A stretch of DNA of 64,000 nt from Candidatus Rifleibacteriota bacterium (GTDB lineage: Bacteria; Muiribacteriota; Ozemobacteria; Ozemobacterales; Ozemobacteraceae). The notes beneath the pieces were generated by a model that did no database searches, was not told the DNA's origin, and saw only the letters and a program-made list of their open reading frames with translations. How positions within the stretch are numbered: position 1 is the first letter of the stretch; every line of letters starts with the position of its first letter. Location of the stretch: contig JADFZL010000006.1 in NCBI GenBank assembly GCA_015232575.1, forward strand, positions 1-64,000, given 5' to 3'. Shown in pieces: positions 42,672 through 51,345 of this stretch. Position numbers and translations under genes: made by a program.

Positions 42672-43880
42672 CTATTTCATCTGTTGTACTATTGAAAAAA
42701 GCGGCATAAAAACAGAAAGTGCAATTCCGCCGATGACACCACCCATAACTACAGTCAATATCGGAGTCATAGCAGCAGTAAGAGTTTCTATCAGTTCAGA
42801 AACTTCCAGATCATAAAAATCTGCAATTTTTGTAAGCATTTTATCAAGATTACCTGTGTTTTCGCCAACTTCCATCATTTTTGCGACCATCGGTGGAAAC
42901 AGGGCATTTCCCTTTATTGCACCCGCAAGTCCTTTTCCCTGCTGGACTCCCATAGCCATCTGCTCAACAACACTTTCAAGCGCTTTATTTCCCATTACAG
43001 AACCAGTAATTTTAAGTGCCGAAAGAATAGCCACACCAGCTGAAAGAAGCGAAGAAAGAGTGCGGGAAAAACGCGAAATCGCTATTTTCTGTACAAGATT
43101 TCCGACCAAAGGTGCCGTGACAAGAACTTTATCAATAAGGCTCGCTCCATAGGCCGTCCGGCTGAAATACCATACAGCACCCACAATTCCAATTGTACCG
43201 CCTGCTATAATAATATAGTTCTCTCTTAGAGCATCGGAAAGAAAGATCAGAAGCTTCGTAATAGGAGGCAATTCTGCTTTCATTTTCTTAAACATTTTAG
43301 TAAAATTCGGGAAGATTTTTACCAGAAGAAAAATTACGCACCCGGTTGCCATTATTAACTGAACAAGCGGAAGAGTTACCGCGCCCTTAATTTTGGCGCG
43401 CATTTTTGAGTCTGCTTCAGCAAAAGTTGCAAGCCTTATCAGAACAGTGTCAAGAATACCGCCAGCTTCGCCAGCTTCAATCATGTTACAATAAATACTG
43501 TTGAAAACCTTGGGATGCTTCTTCAGTGCCTTTGCGAAAGAAATACCTGAACGCAAATCTTTCAACACCGCTTCAAGAATAATTTTTAAAGCTGGATTTT
43601 CCGTCTGATCTGTAAGAATTCCCATCGCCTCAGAAAGCGAAATGGATGCCCCAATAAGTGTTGAGAGCTGAACTGTGAAAACCATGAGATCTTTCTGCGA
43701 AACACTGCCACCGAAATATTTTGCCAGATTAAAGGAGCTTTCGCCAACTGCAGACGCCTTTACCAGAACAAGGTTTCTTTCAGAAAGGATAGTAGCAAGC
43801 TGCCCCAGATCTGATGCTTCGATCTGTGCTTTGGTTATTTCACCTTTTGAATTTCTTATCTGACAATCGTATTTTGGCAA
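42672..43880 (-). CDS. pilC: Type IV pilus / type II secretion inner-membrane platform protein PilC
   Basis: 402 residues. It is the GspF/PilC platform that couples the cytoplasmic motors to pilin assembly. There are two T2SSF domains (about 65-190 and 268-390) and three long hydrophobic helices (about 168-190, 218-240, 375-398). Motifs are EAGEAGGILDTVLIRLA and its repeat EVGENTGNLDKMLTKIA. The start is TTG at 43880 with AAGGAG eight bases upstream. A family D repeat begins within 15 bases of the start. The pilB gene lies upstream on the same strand, with about 450 bases of repeats between. Confidence 0.92.
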   Translation of the reverse strand: MPKYDCQIRNSKGEITKAQIEASDLGQLATILSERNLVLVKASAVGESSFNLAKYFGGSVSQKDLMVFTVQLSTLIGASISLSEAMGILTDQTENPALKIILEAVLKDLRSGISFAKALKKHPKVFNSIYCNMIEAGEAGGILDTVLIRLATFAEADSKMRAKIKGAVTLPLVQLIMATGCVIFLLVKIFPNFTKMFKKMKAELPPITKLLIFLSDALRENYIIIAGGTIGIVGAVWYFSRTAYGASLIDKVLVTAPLVGNLVQKIAISRFSRTLSSLLSAGVAILSALKITGSVMGNKALESVVEQMAMGVQQGKGLAGAIKGNALFPPMVAKMMEVGENTGNLDKMLTKIADFYDLEVSELIETLTAAMTPILTVVMGGVIGGIALSVFMPLFSIVQQMK

Positions 43881-43893
43881 AAATAGCTCCTTT

Positions 43894-44060
43894 TTAGAGA
43901 GGGGGCACGCGCCCCCTCTCGCCGGTCGAACAAGTTCGACCGTCTCACTCCCCGCGGTCGGGCACTTTGTGCCCTCCGCTTTTCTGCACCATGCCTGCGC
44001 TTTGTGCTATCCGCTTCATAGCACCATGCCTGCATTTTGTGCTATTCGCTTCTTAGTACA
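43894..44060. repeat. Family D triple-hairpin element between pilC and pilB
   Basis: Three inverted repeats in a row: gagggggc/gccccctc, cggtcgaac/gttcgaccg, gggcactttgtgccc. Decaying gcaccatgcctgc / ctttgtgctat units follow to about 44060, with a further relic at 44225-44295. Confidence 0.85.
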
Positions 44061-44104
44061 GCAAACCTAAATAAAGAGGTCATTTATGATCCAGAATTAC
44101 AATT

Positions 44105-44172
44105 AGGTCATTTCGACCGAAGGGAGAAATCTCGCTTATATCAGATCTCTCACATTCGTTCGAGATGACAGC
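44105..44172. repeat. Family C, complete imperfect palindrome
   Basis: The left arm gtcatttcgaccgaagggag and the right arm ctctcacattcgttcgagat are imperfect inverted repeats of each other around a short centre, so the element could fold as one hairpin. Followed by an inverted family E copy (about 44190-44225). Confidence 0.75.
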
Positions 44173-44334
44173 TGACCACAAAGTTAACATACAAATTTGT
44201 CCCCTTACTTAAGTTTTTGTGTATTTTGCAACATGCATGTGCTTTTCGCTTCATCGTGGCAGCCCGCACTTCATCGTTTTACCATGCTCTAACCGCATTA
44301 ATAAATTAAATTCTGCACAATACATTTATTTATG

Positions 44335-46011
44335 TCAGTCTGAACGGGAGAGGGCGATTACTTCTTCCGGGGTTGTATGTCCCTGAGTCCATTTGAGAAT
44401 TGCATCATCCCTCAGAGTTTTCATTCCATTTTTTCGCGCAGCTGCAGAGATATCGTCGTTCTGTGCTTTAGCTACAACAAGACGTCTGACTTCCTCGCAT
44501 GAAAACATGACTTCGTGAATACCAATTCGCCCTTTGTATCCACTGTTGGCACATTTTTCACAGCCTTTTCCCCTGAAAAACTTATGCTCAATCATTTCGG
44601 GTTTAAGCTCGAAATCAGTAATTATTTCCGGAGTGATAGTTTTATCTTCTTCCTTGCAGAATTTGCATACTCTTCGTGCAAGACGCTGAGAAGCTACACA
44701 TAATATTGCACCGGCCACCAGAAATGGTTCTATTCCCATGTCTATAAGTCTTGTCGGAGTTGAAGGTGCATCATTGGTGTGAAGAGTTGCAAAAACAAGG
44801 TGTCCAGTCAATGCAGCTTCAATTGCAATACCTGCTGTTTCACGATCGCGGATCTCACCAACCATTATTACATCCGGATCCTGTCGCAGAAAAGCTCTCA
44901 GAACGGTTGCAAAATCAAGATTAATTTCTGATCTGACCTGCACCTGATTAATTAACTTGATTCTGTACTCAACCGGGTTTTCAACTGTACAAATATTTAT
45001 ATCGGGTCCTCTGATAGCATTCAAGCAGGCATACAGAGTGGTTGTCTTTCCAGAACCAGTCGGACCCGTAACCAGAACAATGCCATTTGGAGAATTGATC
45101 GCTTTCTTCATAAGTCTGGCATTTTCAGGCGTAAATCCCATGTCATCAACATTTACAATGACATTTGATTTATCAAGAATTCGAAGACAGACTTTTTCCC
45201 CAAATTGTACCGGAATCGTATTAACACGAAAATCAATCTGTTTATCCAGAATTACCATCTGAATTCTTCCATCCTGCGGAAGTCGTTTTTCGGAAATATC
45301 CATTCCCGAAAGAATTTTTATTCTTGATACAATAGAAGCCTGAGCTTCAAGCTGAAGTGTCATTGCAATAATAAGAGTGCCATCTATTCGATAACGTATT
45401 CTGAGTTCGCCTTCGTCCGGCTCAATATGAATATCCGAAGCTCCTTTTTGTACTGCCTGGTTAAAAATGGTATTAACCATTTTAATCAGCGGTGAATCTT
45501 CAGATGCTTTTTTCACACCATCGGAATCTGTGCTTCCAGCTCCTTCAATACCAAGTTGGTCAAGTGCCTCTGCCATGGCTCCGGCAACGTAGAGTTTATC
45601 AATAGTTTCGTTGATCTGATTTTCTGAGCAGATGCATCTGACAACTTCACAATCATTCTGAAATTGAATTTCATCGATAATGAAAACATCCAGCGGATCG
45701 GACATTCCGACCATAAGGGTTTTACCATCGAATGAAATAGGTACAATAAAATGTTTGCGGGCGATTTTTTCAGGTACATATTGCAGAACATCTGGTTTGA
45801 TGTCGGTTTTTGTCAGGTCGAAAAAAGGAACTTTCAGCTGTTTTCCAAGAATGGGAAGGAGTTTTTCTTCTGTCAGATAGCCAAGTTCAATCAGAACCTG
45901 CCCGATACGCTTGGCGCGTTTCTTCTGCTCGGCAAGTCCGATATTCAGCTCTTTGTCTGTGATATGCCCAGCTTCAATGAGCATTTCACCAATCTTTTTT
46001 CGTTTGAACAT
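44335..46011 (-). CDS. pilB: Type IV pilus assembly ATPase PilB (GspE family)
   Basis: 558 residues from ATG 46011. An upstream in-frame ATG at 46071 only adds translated repeat sequence and is rejected. Two N-terminal MshEN/T2SSE_N regions (about 1-150) are followed by the motor domain with Walker A (VTGPTGSGKTTTLYACL), the Asp box (TVENPVEYRI), Walker B (QDPDVIMVGEIRDRETA), the His box (FATLHTNDAPST) and a C-terminal zinc tetracysteine (CKFCKEE ... CEKCANSGYKGRIGIHEV). It powers pilus extension or pseudopilus assembly. A family D repeat ends only about 7 bases before the ATG, leaving no recognisable ribosome site. Confidence 0.93.
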   Translation of the reverse strand: MFKRKKIGEMLIEAGHITDKELNIGLAEQKKRAKRIGQVLIELGYLTEEKLLPILGKQLKVPFFDLTKTDIKPDVLQYVPEKIARKHFIVPISFDGKTLMVGMSDPLDVFIIDEIQFQNDCEVVRCICSENQINETIDKLYVAGAMAEALDQLGIEGAGSTDSDGVKKASEDSPLIKMVNTIFNQAVQKGASDIHIEPDEGELRIRYRIDGTLIIAMTLQLEAQASIVSRIKILSGMDISEKRLPQDGRIQMVILDKQIDFRVNTIPVQFGEKVCLRILDKSNVIVNVDDMGFTPENARLMKKAINSPNGIVLVTGPTGSGKTTTLYACLNAIRGPDINICTVENPVEYRIKLINQVQVRSEINLDFATVLRAFLRQDPDVIMVGEIRDRETAGIAIEAALTGHLVFATLHTNDAPSTPTRLIDMGIEPFLVAGAILCVASQRLARRVCKFCKEEDKTITPEIITDFELKPEMIEHKFFRGKGCEKCANSGYKGRIGIHEVMFSCEEVRRLVVAKAQNDDISAAARKNGMKTLRDDAILKWTQGHTTPEEVIALSRSD

Positions 46012-46017
46012 ACTTTT

Positions 46018-46195
46018 TAGAGAGGGGGCACGCGCCCCCTCTTGCCGGTCGAACAAGTTCGACCGTCTCACTCCCCGCGGTCGAGCACTTTGTGCTCTCC
46101 GCTTTTTTAAGAGGGGGCACGCGCCCCTTCTTGCCGGTCGAACAAGTTCGACCGTCTCACTCCCCGCGGTCGAGCACTTTGTGCTCTCCGCTGGC
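46018..46195. repeat. Two tandem family D triple-hairpin elements
   Basis: Copies at about 46018-46105 and 46108-46192, each with gagggggc/gccccctt-type, cggtcgaac/gttcgaccg and gagcactttgtgctc palindromes. They lie directly upstream of pilB. Confidence 0.9.
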
Positions 46196-46248
46196 TTTTT
46201 ATGGTATAAACATGTTATGATTTAGCATAACAATCAAGCGACCTTGTA

Positions 46249-46998
46249 CTATCTTGCGGTTTCCCAGTATTTTCTTCTGGCTTCCATGTATTGAGGGTTG
46301 AGTTTTATTGCGAAATGGAATTCTTCCATTGCTTCATCGGTTTTTCCCATTTTTTTCAGTACAATACCAAGCTGATAATGTAAATCAGCATAATCTGGGT
46401 GTTCTCTGAGAAGTTTCCTGTAATATTTTTCGGCATCTTCCAGCAAACCGGCATCAGAAAAAACTGATCCGCAGTTTACAGTAACACGCTCTTCGAGAAT
46501 CTTTTTTCCGAGACCATATTCGATTACTCTTCTGTATTCATTCATGGCCTGCCTGAATTCTCCATTGTCCTCAAGGAGGCGTCCGAGATAGTAACGAGGT
46601 GCAATATATTTCGGATTTACAAGCAAAGCCTGATTAAAACTTGAAAAAGCATGGTCAAATTTTCTATTTTCGAAATGAAGCAGTCCAACATAAAAATGAG
46701 CATCAGCAAATCTCGGATTAGTAACCAAAACCGACTGATATGAATCAATTGCCTGATCGGTTTCTCCGAGCTTTCTCAGAGAATGTCCAAGATTTATTGA
46801 GTATGAAGCATGAACCGGTGAAAGATTTACAGCTTTCAGAAAACAATCAAACGCAAGCTGGAATTCACCTTTCAGATAGTAGACATTTCCAAGTTGAAAA
46901 AGTATCTGGTGATCAAAAGGAGACGCCACAAGGTGTTCTTTAGCAACTTTTTCAACCTGGTCCAGAAGGTTCTGATCAATATAATCTGCCACTGTCAT
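46249..46998 (-). CDS. TPR-repeat protein
   Basis: 249 residues composed of about six TPR units (e.g. QILFQLGNVYYLKGEFQLAF, HASYSINLGHSLRKLGETDQ, PDYADLHYQLGIVLKKMGKT). No signal peptide, so a cytoplasmic adaptor. Its ATG follows immediately after the TAG of the upstream gene (46999-47721), so the two are translationally coupled with the RsbU-type phosphatase. It is separated from pilB by the repeat pair, and may or may not belong to the pilus set. Confidence 0.85.
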   Translation of the reverse strand: MTVADYIDQNLLDQVEKVAKEHLVASPFDHQILFQLGNVYYLKGEFQLAFDCFLKAVNLSPVHASYSINLGHSLRKLGETDQAIDSYQSVLVTNPRFADAHFYVGLLHFENRKFDHAFSSFNQALLVNPKYIAPRYYLGRLLEDNGEFRQAMNEYRRVIEYGLGKKILEERVTVNCGSVFSDAGLLEDAEKYYRKLLREHPDYADLHYQLGIVLKKMGKTDEAMEEFHFAIKLNPQYMEARRKYWETAR

Positions 46999-47721
46999 CT
47001 ACCGGTCAAACAGCATAAGTTTGATTTTGTGGCCAAGCTTGGTCCTCGGGGAAAGACCTCGAAACGAAGACCTGTCAGAACAATATAAATGCAGTACTTC
47101 CATAGATTCATAAGAACGCTTTCCAAGATTTTCAAGAAGTTCGCAAAAAATCTGATGCAGAAACTTTATTCCATCGTCGGTCTCATGTGAGATATTCAGA
47201 TGAAACCGAATTTTATATATAATTCCTTCGTCACGCCTGAAAATATCAATTTCCGGTTCTTCAAGATGCTTACTTTTGGAGATATAAGCTCTTGTTTCAA
47301 AGAATCGGTCTCTTTCATAGGTCTGATATATATCAGCTCCCCATATAAATGGATTCCTGAATATACATAGCGGGAAAAGTGGAGACAAAAGCTTTCTCAT
47401 TGAATCAACAACTTCAAAGTTGTACTGTTCCGATGGAATTGCTACAGTAAAGGCACCACATTTCATTTCAAAACATCCGCCATCTTCAAACATTCCGTTA
47501 ATTCTTTCAATACGTGAAACACCTTCGAGGCTCAAAAGAATCTTTTTTGTACGATCATTAAAGTTATAATAACTCTCATCGGGTCTGTCGGAATAAATGA
47601 TATTTATCTCCGAAAGCTGAAGAGTCAAAAGTAATGACATTACAAACGGAAATGTTTCTCTTTCCTTTTTTTCACTGAAAAACACAAATTTTTCGTAAAT
47701 ATCAAGATTTTCCTGTTCCAA
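46999..47721 (-). CDS. Conserved-looking protein of unknown function
   Basis: 240 residues; I do not recognise the family. It is soluble, mixed alpha/beta and acidic, with no signal or membrane helix. Visible stretches are FPFVMSLLLTLQLSEINIIY, a Cys/Phe-rich FEDGGCFEMKCGAF, and a basic C-terminus RGLSPRTKLGHKIKLMLFDR. The layout (N-terminal helix, beta core) is loosely like effector-binding or diguanylate-linked modules, but I make no assignment. The start is TTG at 47721 with GGAG seven bases upstream, one base after the stop of the PP2C-type gene. It is clearly in one operon with that phosphatase and the TPR protein. Confidence 0.7.
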   Translation of the reverse strand: MEQENLDIYEKFVFFSEKKERETFPFVMSLLLTLQLSEINIIYSDRPDESYYNFNDRTKKILLSLEGVSRIERINGMFEDGGCFEMKCGAFTVAIPSEQYNFEVVDSMRKLLSPLFPLCIFRNPFIWGADIYQTYERDRFFETRAYISKSKHLEEPEIDIFRRDEGIIYKIRFHLNISHETDDGIKFLHQIFCELLENLGKRSYESMEVLHLYCSDRSSFRGLSPRTKLGHKIKLMLFDR

Positions 47722-47722
47722 G

Positions 47723-49246
47723 TCAGTTCTCCGCGAGCATATATACGAGCGTCAGATCATCTTCAAAAGGAACTCCCTCCCTGAAGAGATCGATCTGATC
47801 ACGCAACCATCCGATAAATTTTTCCGGTGATGAATTATCACTCTCAAGCAGCATAGTTTTGAGTAAATCAGCACTCATTCTCTTCCTTGACGGTCCGGCA
47901 AGTTCGGATAGACCATCAGAGTATAATAAAACAGAGTCACCCTTTTCAAGCTTAATTTCAAGATTCTTATATTCATCAGCTTCACATTCAAATAAACCAA
48001 GCGGAATACCGCTGTTAAATTCAATATATTGTGTTTCAGAGCGATCGGCTTTAATAATAATCGGTTTGCAGTGACCGGCATTTGAGCACACAAGCTTATC
48101 TGTTCTCGGATCAACAAGAACGATAAACATAGTCGCGTAAAGAACCGACATTCCCTCTCTGCAAAAATGCGAGGAAAGAAAGGAAAGAAAAGAAGCAGGA
48201 TCATAAAACTTCTCAGCCATTGCACGGACAAGAGTCTGGATTTTAGAAAGAAAAATAGCTGCCGGAAGGCCCTTACTGGAAACGTCAGCAATTACAATGT
48301 AGAACCTTCCATCGCTGAGACGTATGAAATCATAATAATCTCCCGAAGTTTCATAACATGGAAGACAGACTCCCATAATACTAAGATTTTTCGGAGGTTC
48401 ATATACTTTTGGAAGAGAGTCCATCTGAATCGTTCTTGCGATTTCAACCTCTTTCAGCAAGCGTTCCTGCTGGATTTTTTCGCGAAAAAGATTGTGGTTT
48501 TCAACAAAATTTGCCAGATGCCTATTGAAAATGTTGCATAAACTTTTTTCATCTTCTGATGAAAACTTCCTTGAATCACGCAAATAAACGATAAGACCCA
48601 GAATTCTGTTCCAGAGCAGGAGGGGCATTATCATTACATTCTCATCTTTAGTGCGCGATTTCAATGGAAGACCGAATGACTTCCATTTCATCTCATCAAG
48701 TTTGGATATATTAATAGTACTGTTTATCAGATTCAACGCGTCTTTGACTATTGTTGAGTCGGCAGGAATGTCGCCCTTGTGTTCTCCTGTTTTAGCTGAT
48801 CCGCTGAGAAAGGTCAAACCATTTCTGTCATTCAGAAACACAAGAAACGCTGTCTCTGAAAACACTTCATGCGCAAGATTAAAAGCCATTTTCAACTGTT
48901 TCAGCAGATCATCAGAATAATTTGTAAAAGCAAGCAGTTGGGATATGCGCTCAAGATCAGCCGTAGATTTTTGCTCGGGTCCGCTCTGAACATTGTTCCT
49001 GGATTCAACAGCAGTAAGAGGAATTAACTTTCGTGCTCTTTCAGCATTTTTAGAGAAATAATAAAACCAGGCAAAAACAAAACCCAGCATGATTGCTGCT
49101 ATAAGGTTCAAAATCAGTGGCATAAAGAAATACACAGCAGAATCGCTGTGTGTGTGCAACTTGTACACCTGCAGAAAAAACGTACCAGTAGTTACAACAA
49201 TCGCCAGAACTAGTACAAGAGTAAAACCAGGTTTCTTTTCAGCCAA
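47723..49246 (-). CDS. RsbU/SpoIIE-type PP2C phosphatase with GAF domain, membrane-anchored
   Basis: 507 residues. Two N-terminal helices (about 8-26 and 38-62), a GAF domain (about 105-255) and a short helix (QQERLLKEVEIARTIQMDSL) lead to the SpoIIE/PP2C domain (about 275-505). The metal-binding motifs are intact: CYETSGDYYDF, VIADVSSKGLPAAIF, NAGHCKPIII, LLYSDGLSEL and FEDDLTLVYM. It should dephosphorylate a STAS-type antagonist, controlling an RsbW-like kinase such as that at 576-1019; the pairing is inferred. It heads a three-gene operon. Confidence 0.92.
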   Translation of the reverse strand: MAEKKPGFTLVLVLAIVVTTGTFFLQVYKLHTHSDSAVYFFMPLILNLIAAIMLGFVFAWFYYFSKNAERARKLIPLTAVESRNNVQSGPEQKSTADLERISQLLAFTNYSDDLLKQLKMAFNLAHEVFSETAFLVFLNDRNGLTFLSGSAKTGEHKGDIPADSTIVKDALNLINSTINISKLDEMKWKSFGLPLKSRTKDENVMIMPLLLWNRILGLIVYLRDSRKFSSEDEKSLCNIFNRHLANFVENHNLFREKIQQERLLKEVEIARTIQMDSLPKVYEPPKNLSIMGVCLPCYETSGDYYDFIRLSDGRFYIVIADVSSKGLPAAIFLSKIQTLVRAMAEKFYDPASFLSFLSSHFCREGMSVLYATMFIVLVDPRTDKLVCSNAGHCKPIIIKADRSETQYIEFNSGIPLGLFECEADEYKNLEIKLEKGDSVLLYSDGLSELAGPSRKRMSADLLKTMLLESDNSSPEKFIGWLRDQIDLFREGVPFEDDLTLVYMLAEN

Positions 49247-49326
49247 GATTTTCCATCCACGTTTTTAGTAAGTCCCCAAAGTTTATATCAACTGAAAAGA
49301 AACGTCAACTAAAAGTGCAGATATTT

Positions 49327-50877
49327 CTACAGGTGCACTGGCCAAGGTCCTTTTCGGGCTGTGAAAGAGCCTGAAAGCATTTCGCAGATTGCTTCAATTG
49401 AAGGTGTCCGGAATCCAAATGATGCTATTGAAACTGGGAAAGAATTTATAAATGAGACATCGTAAGGATTTCTTACTGCAACAAGAATGCAATTCTTTCG
49501 TTTTTGTACAATAGCTTCGAATGCCGTTTTTTGAGAATGAAACAAATGGGCATTGTATGAAAAAATAACTACTGGCTGCGAAACATCAAGTTTTTCAAAG
49601 CGCCCCTCAATAGAAGCAAGAATCTGCTGATGGTCATCCTTTGGCTTATAGCTGCAAGAAATCGATCTGGGAAAATGTTTTTTGAAGACTGAAGCCATTC
49701 CACCATCTGGCAGGTTCTCCTCAGCAGGAGTCAACATGGCAATTTCGGGAAAAACTGCAAGGAATGATGAGTTTCGGCTTATCGGAAGAATTTTTTCTGA
49801 ATATTCTTTGACAAGTATTGACTTTTTGTGCGATTCCTGTATCAAATCTGCATGCATGGTTTTTAACTCAAAAATGGACTTATCGGGCATTCCTGAATTA
49901 AGCTTTTTTCTTGCAGATTCAATACGAATAAGGCTTTCTTCCAACCGTTCTGCCGCTTCAGAAGAGTTGGAAACCTCATGAAGAATTTTCTCCATTGCAC
50001 TCTTCTGGCGTTTCAGATCGTGGCAGATCAATAAAAGATCTGACCCGGCAAGAAATGACAGTCTGGATGCTTCAGGTACGCCATAAGCCTCAGTTATTGC
50101 ACCCATTTCCAGATCATCTGTAATAAGAAGACCCTTAAAACCAAGTTCTTTTCTTAAAAGACCCGTCAAGACTGCCTTTGAAAGTGTTCCGGGCAGGTTT
50201 GGGGCTGATTCAAATGCTGGAAAAAATACATGCGATGTCATTATGGCATCAACACCTTCGTCGATTGCATGAATAAAAGGCTTCAGATCGCATGCAAACA
50301 ATTCCTCACGGCTGGAAGAAATTACCGGCAATGAAAAGTGAGAATCAATTTTTGCAGAACCTTTTCCCGGAAAATGCTTGGCACAGGCAAGCACTCCACC
50401 TGAACGCAAACCTCGTATTGCGGCTCTTCCAAAAGATGCAACATCGTCAGGAGAATCTCCAAAAGATCTTGCACCAATACCAGGATTCTGCCGTGAGTTC
50501 ACATCGAGCACCGGAGCAAGATTCCAGTTAAGCCCGAGAGCTCTCATTTCAAGAGCAAGAGCATGGTGAACCCTTTCTGTCAGATTTTTATCACCTGAAG
50601 CAGCAAGTGCCATCGCCCCGGGAAAAAGGCTTCCGCCTGATAAAACACGTAAAACAAGACCACCTTCCTGATCGACAGAAGAAAACACTTTCTGTCCAGA
50701 TGCTTTATCTATCTTTCTTATAACATCAGGAATAGCAACAGGATCATCAATATTCCGGGTGAATATTATCACTCCGCCTATTCCCCATTCATGAACCATT
50801 TCCAGAAATTCTTCATTTGGTTCAATTCCCTGCCAGCCCATTACAAATAATTGTCCAATTTTTTTCTTCAGTTCCAT
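49327..50877 (-). CDS. Glycoside hydrolase family 3 beta-N-acetylhexosaminidase (NagZ-like)
   Basis: 516 residues, no signal peptide, so cytoplasmic. Residues 1-330 are a GH3 barrel with SSVDQEGGLVLRV, KHFPGKGSAKIDSH (Asp178-His180 acid/base dyad) and nucleophile Asp254 (LLITDDLEMGA). It would remove GlcNAc from anhydromuropeptides in cell-wall recycling. The extra 170-residue C-terminal domain (about 345-516) is as in Gram-positive-type or two-domain enzymes, where it is a second alpha/beta domain. There are no recycling partners nearby. Confidence 0.9.
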   Translation of the reverse strand: MELKKKIGQLFVMGWQGIEPNEEFLEMVHEWGIGGVIIFTRNIDDPVAIPDVIRKIDKASGQKVFSSVDQEGGLVLRVLSGGSLFPGAMALAASGDKNLTERVHHALALEMRALGLNWNLAPVLDVNSRQNPGIGARSFGDSPDDVASFGRAAIRGLRSGGVLACAKHFPGKGSAKIDSHFSLPVISSSREELFACDLKPFIHAIDEGVDAIMTSHVFFPAFESAPNLPGTLSKAVLTGLLRKELGFKGLLITDDLEMGAITEAYGVPEASRLSFLAGSDLLLICHDLKRQKSAMEKILHEVSNSSEAAERLEESLIRIESARKKLNSGMPDKSIFELKTMHADLIQESHKKSILVKEYSEKILPISRNSSFLAVFPEIAMLTPAEENLPDGGMASVFKKHFPRSISCSYKPKDDHQQILASIEGRFEKLDVSQPVVIFSYNAHLFHSQKTAFEAIVQKRKNCILVAVRNPYDVSFINSFPVSIASFGFRTPSIEAICEMLSGSFTARKGPWPVHL

Positions 50878-51345
50878 ATCATCTCTCCAAATTTGCCTAT
50901 GAAATTCAGTTAAATATCGACACTGCTGCTATGTTACTAATCAAAAGATTGAACTCACGCAGAAACAAAGAGGCGCTGAGAAAAGCTCAGAAAAACAGAA
51001 TTTTCATTTTTTTCTGCGCCTATGCATTTTTCAATCTTTATTTTGTTCCTACTCAATTGCATCCTAGCAAGTATGCAAAATCTTAAATAAGGGGTCAAAT
51101 TTGCTTGTTAAATTTTGGGTGAGCTGTCATCTCGATCGAATGTAAGAGATCTCCATAAATGCCTCCCCTAATTAAGATTTGCATTACTAAGCTCACCCCT
51201 GCACCCGACGCCATTCCCTTAATAAAATCTTTCTAAAACCTTGAAAATCTGCGCAATCTGCGTAATCTGCGGACAAAAATCTTGTCTTGTCATTGCTTGT
51301 CTTTGCTTGTCTTTGCTTGTCTTGGCTTGTCTGTGTTATTGCGAA
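50878..51345. other. Gene-free repeat stretch
   Basis: Family F-like core (about 50956-51030, cgcagaaacaaagaggcgct), family E (about 51068-51105), family C (about 51121-51160), inverted family A (about 51241-51275) and family G in reverse (about 51278-51335, cttgtctttgcttgtcttgg). No gene. Confidence 0.7.

Noticed and set aside
46012..46071. 20-residue N-terminal extension of PilB
   Set aside because: It is translated from the family D repeat; relatives begin at the Met corresponding to 46011.
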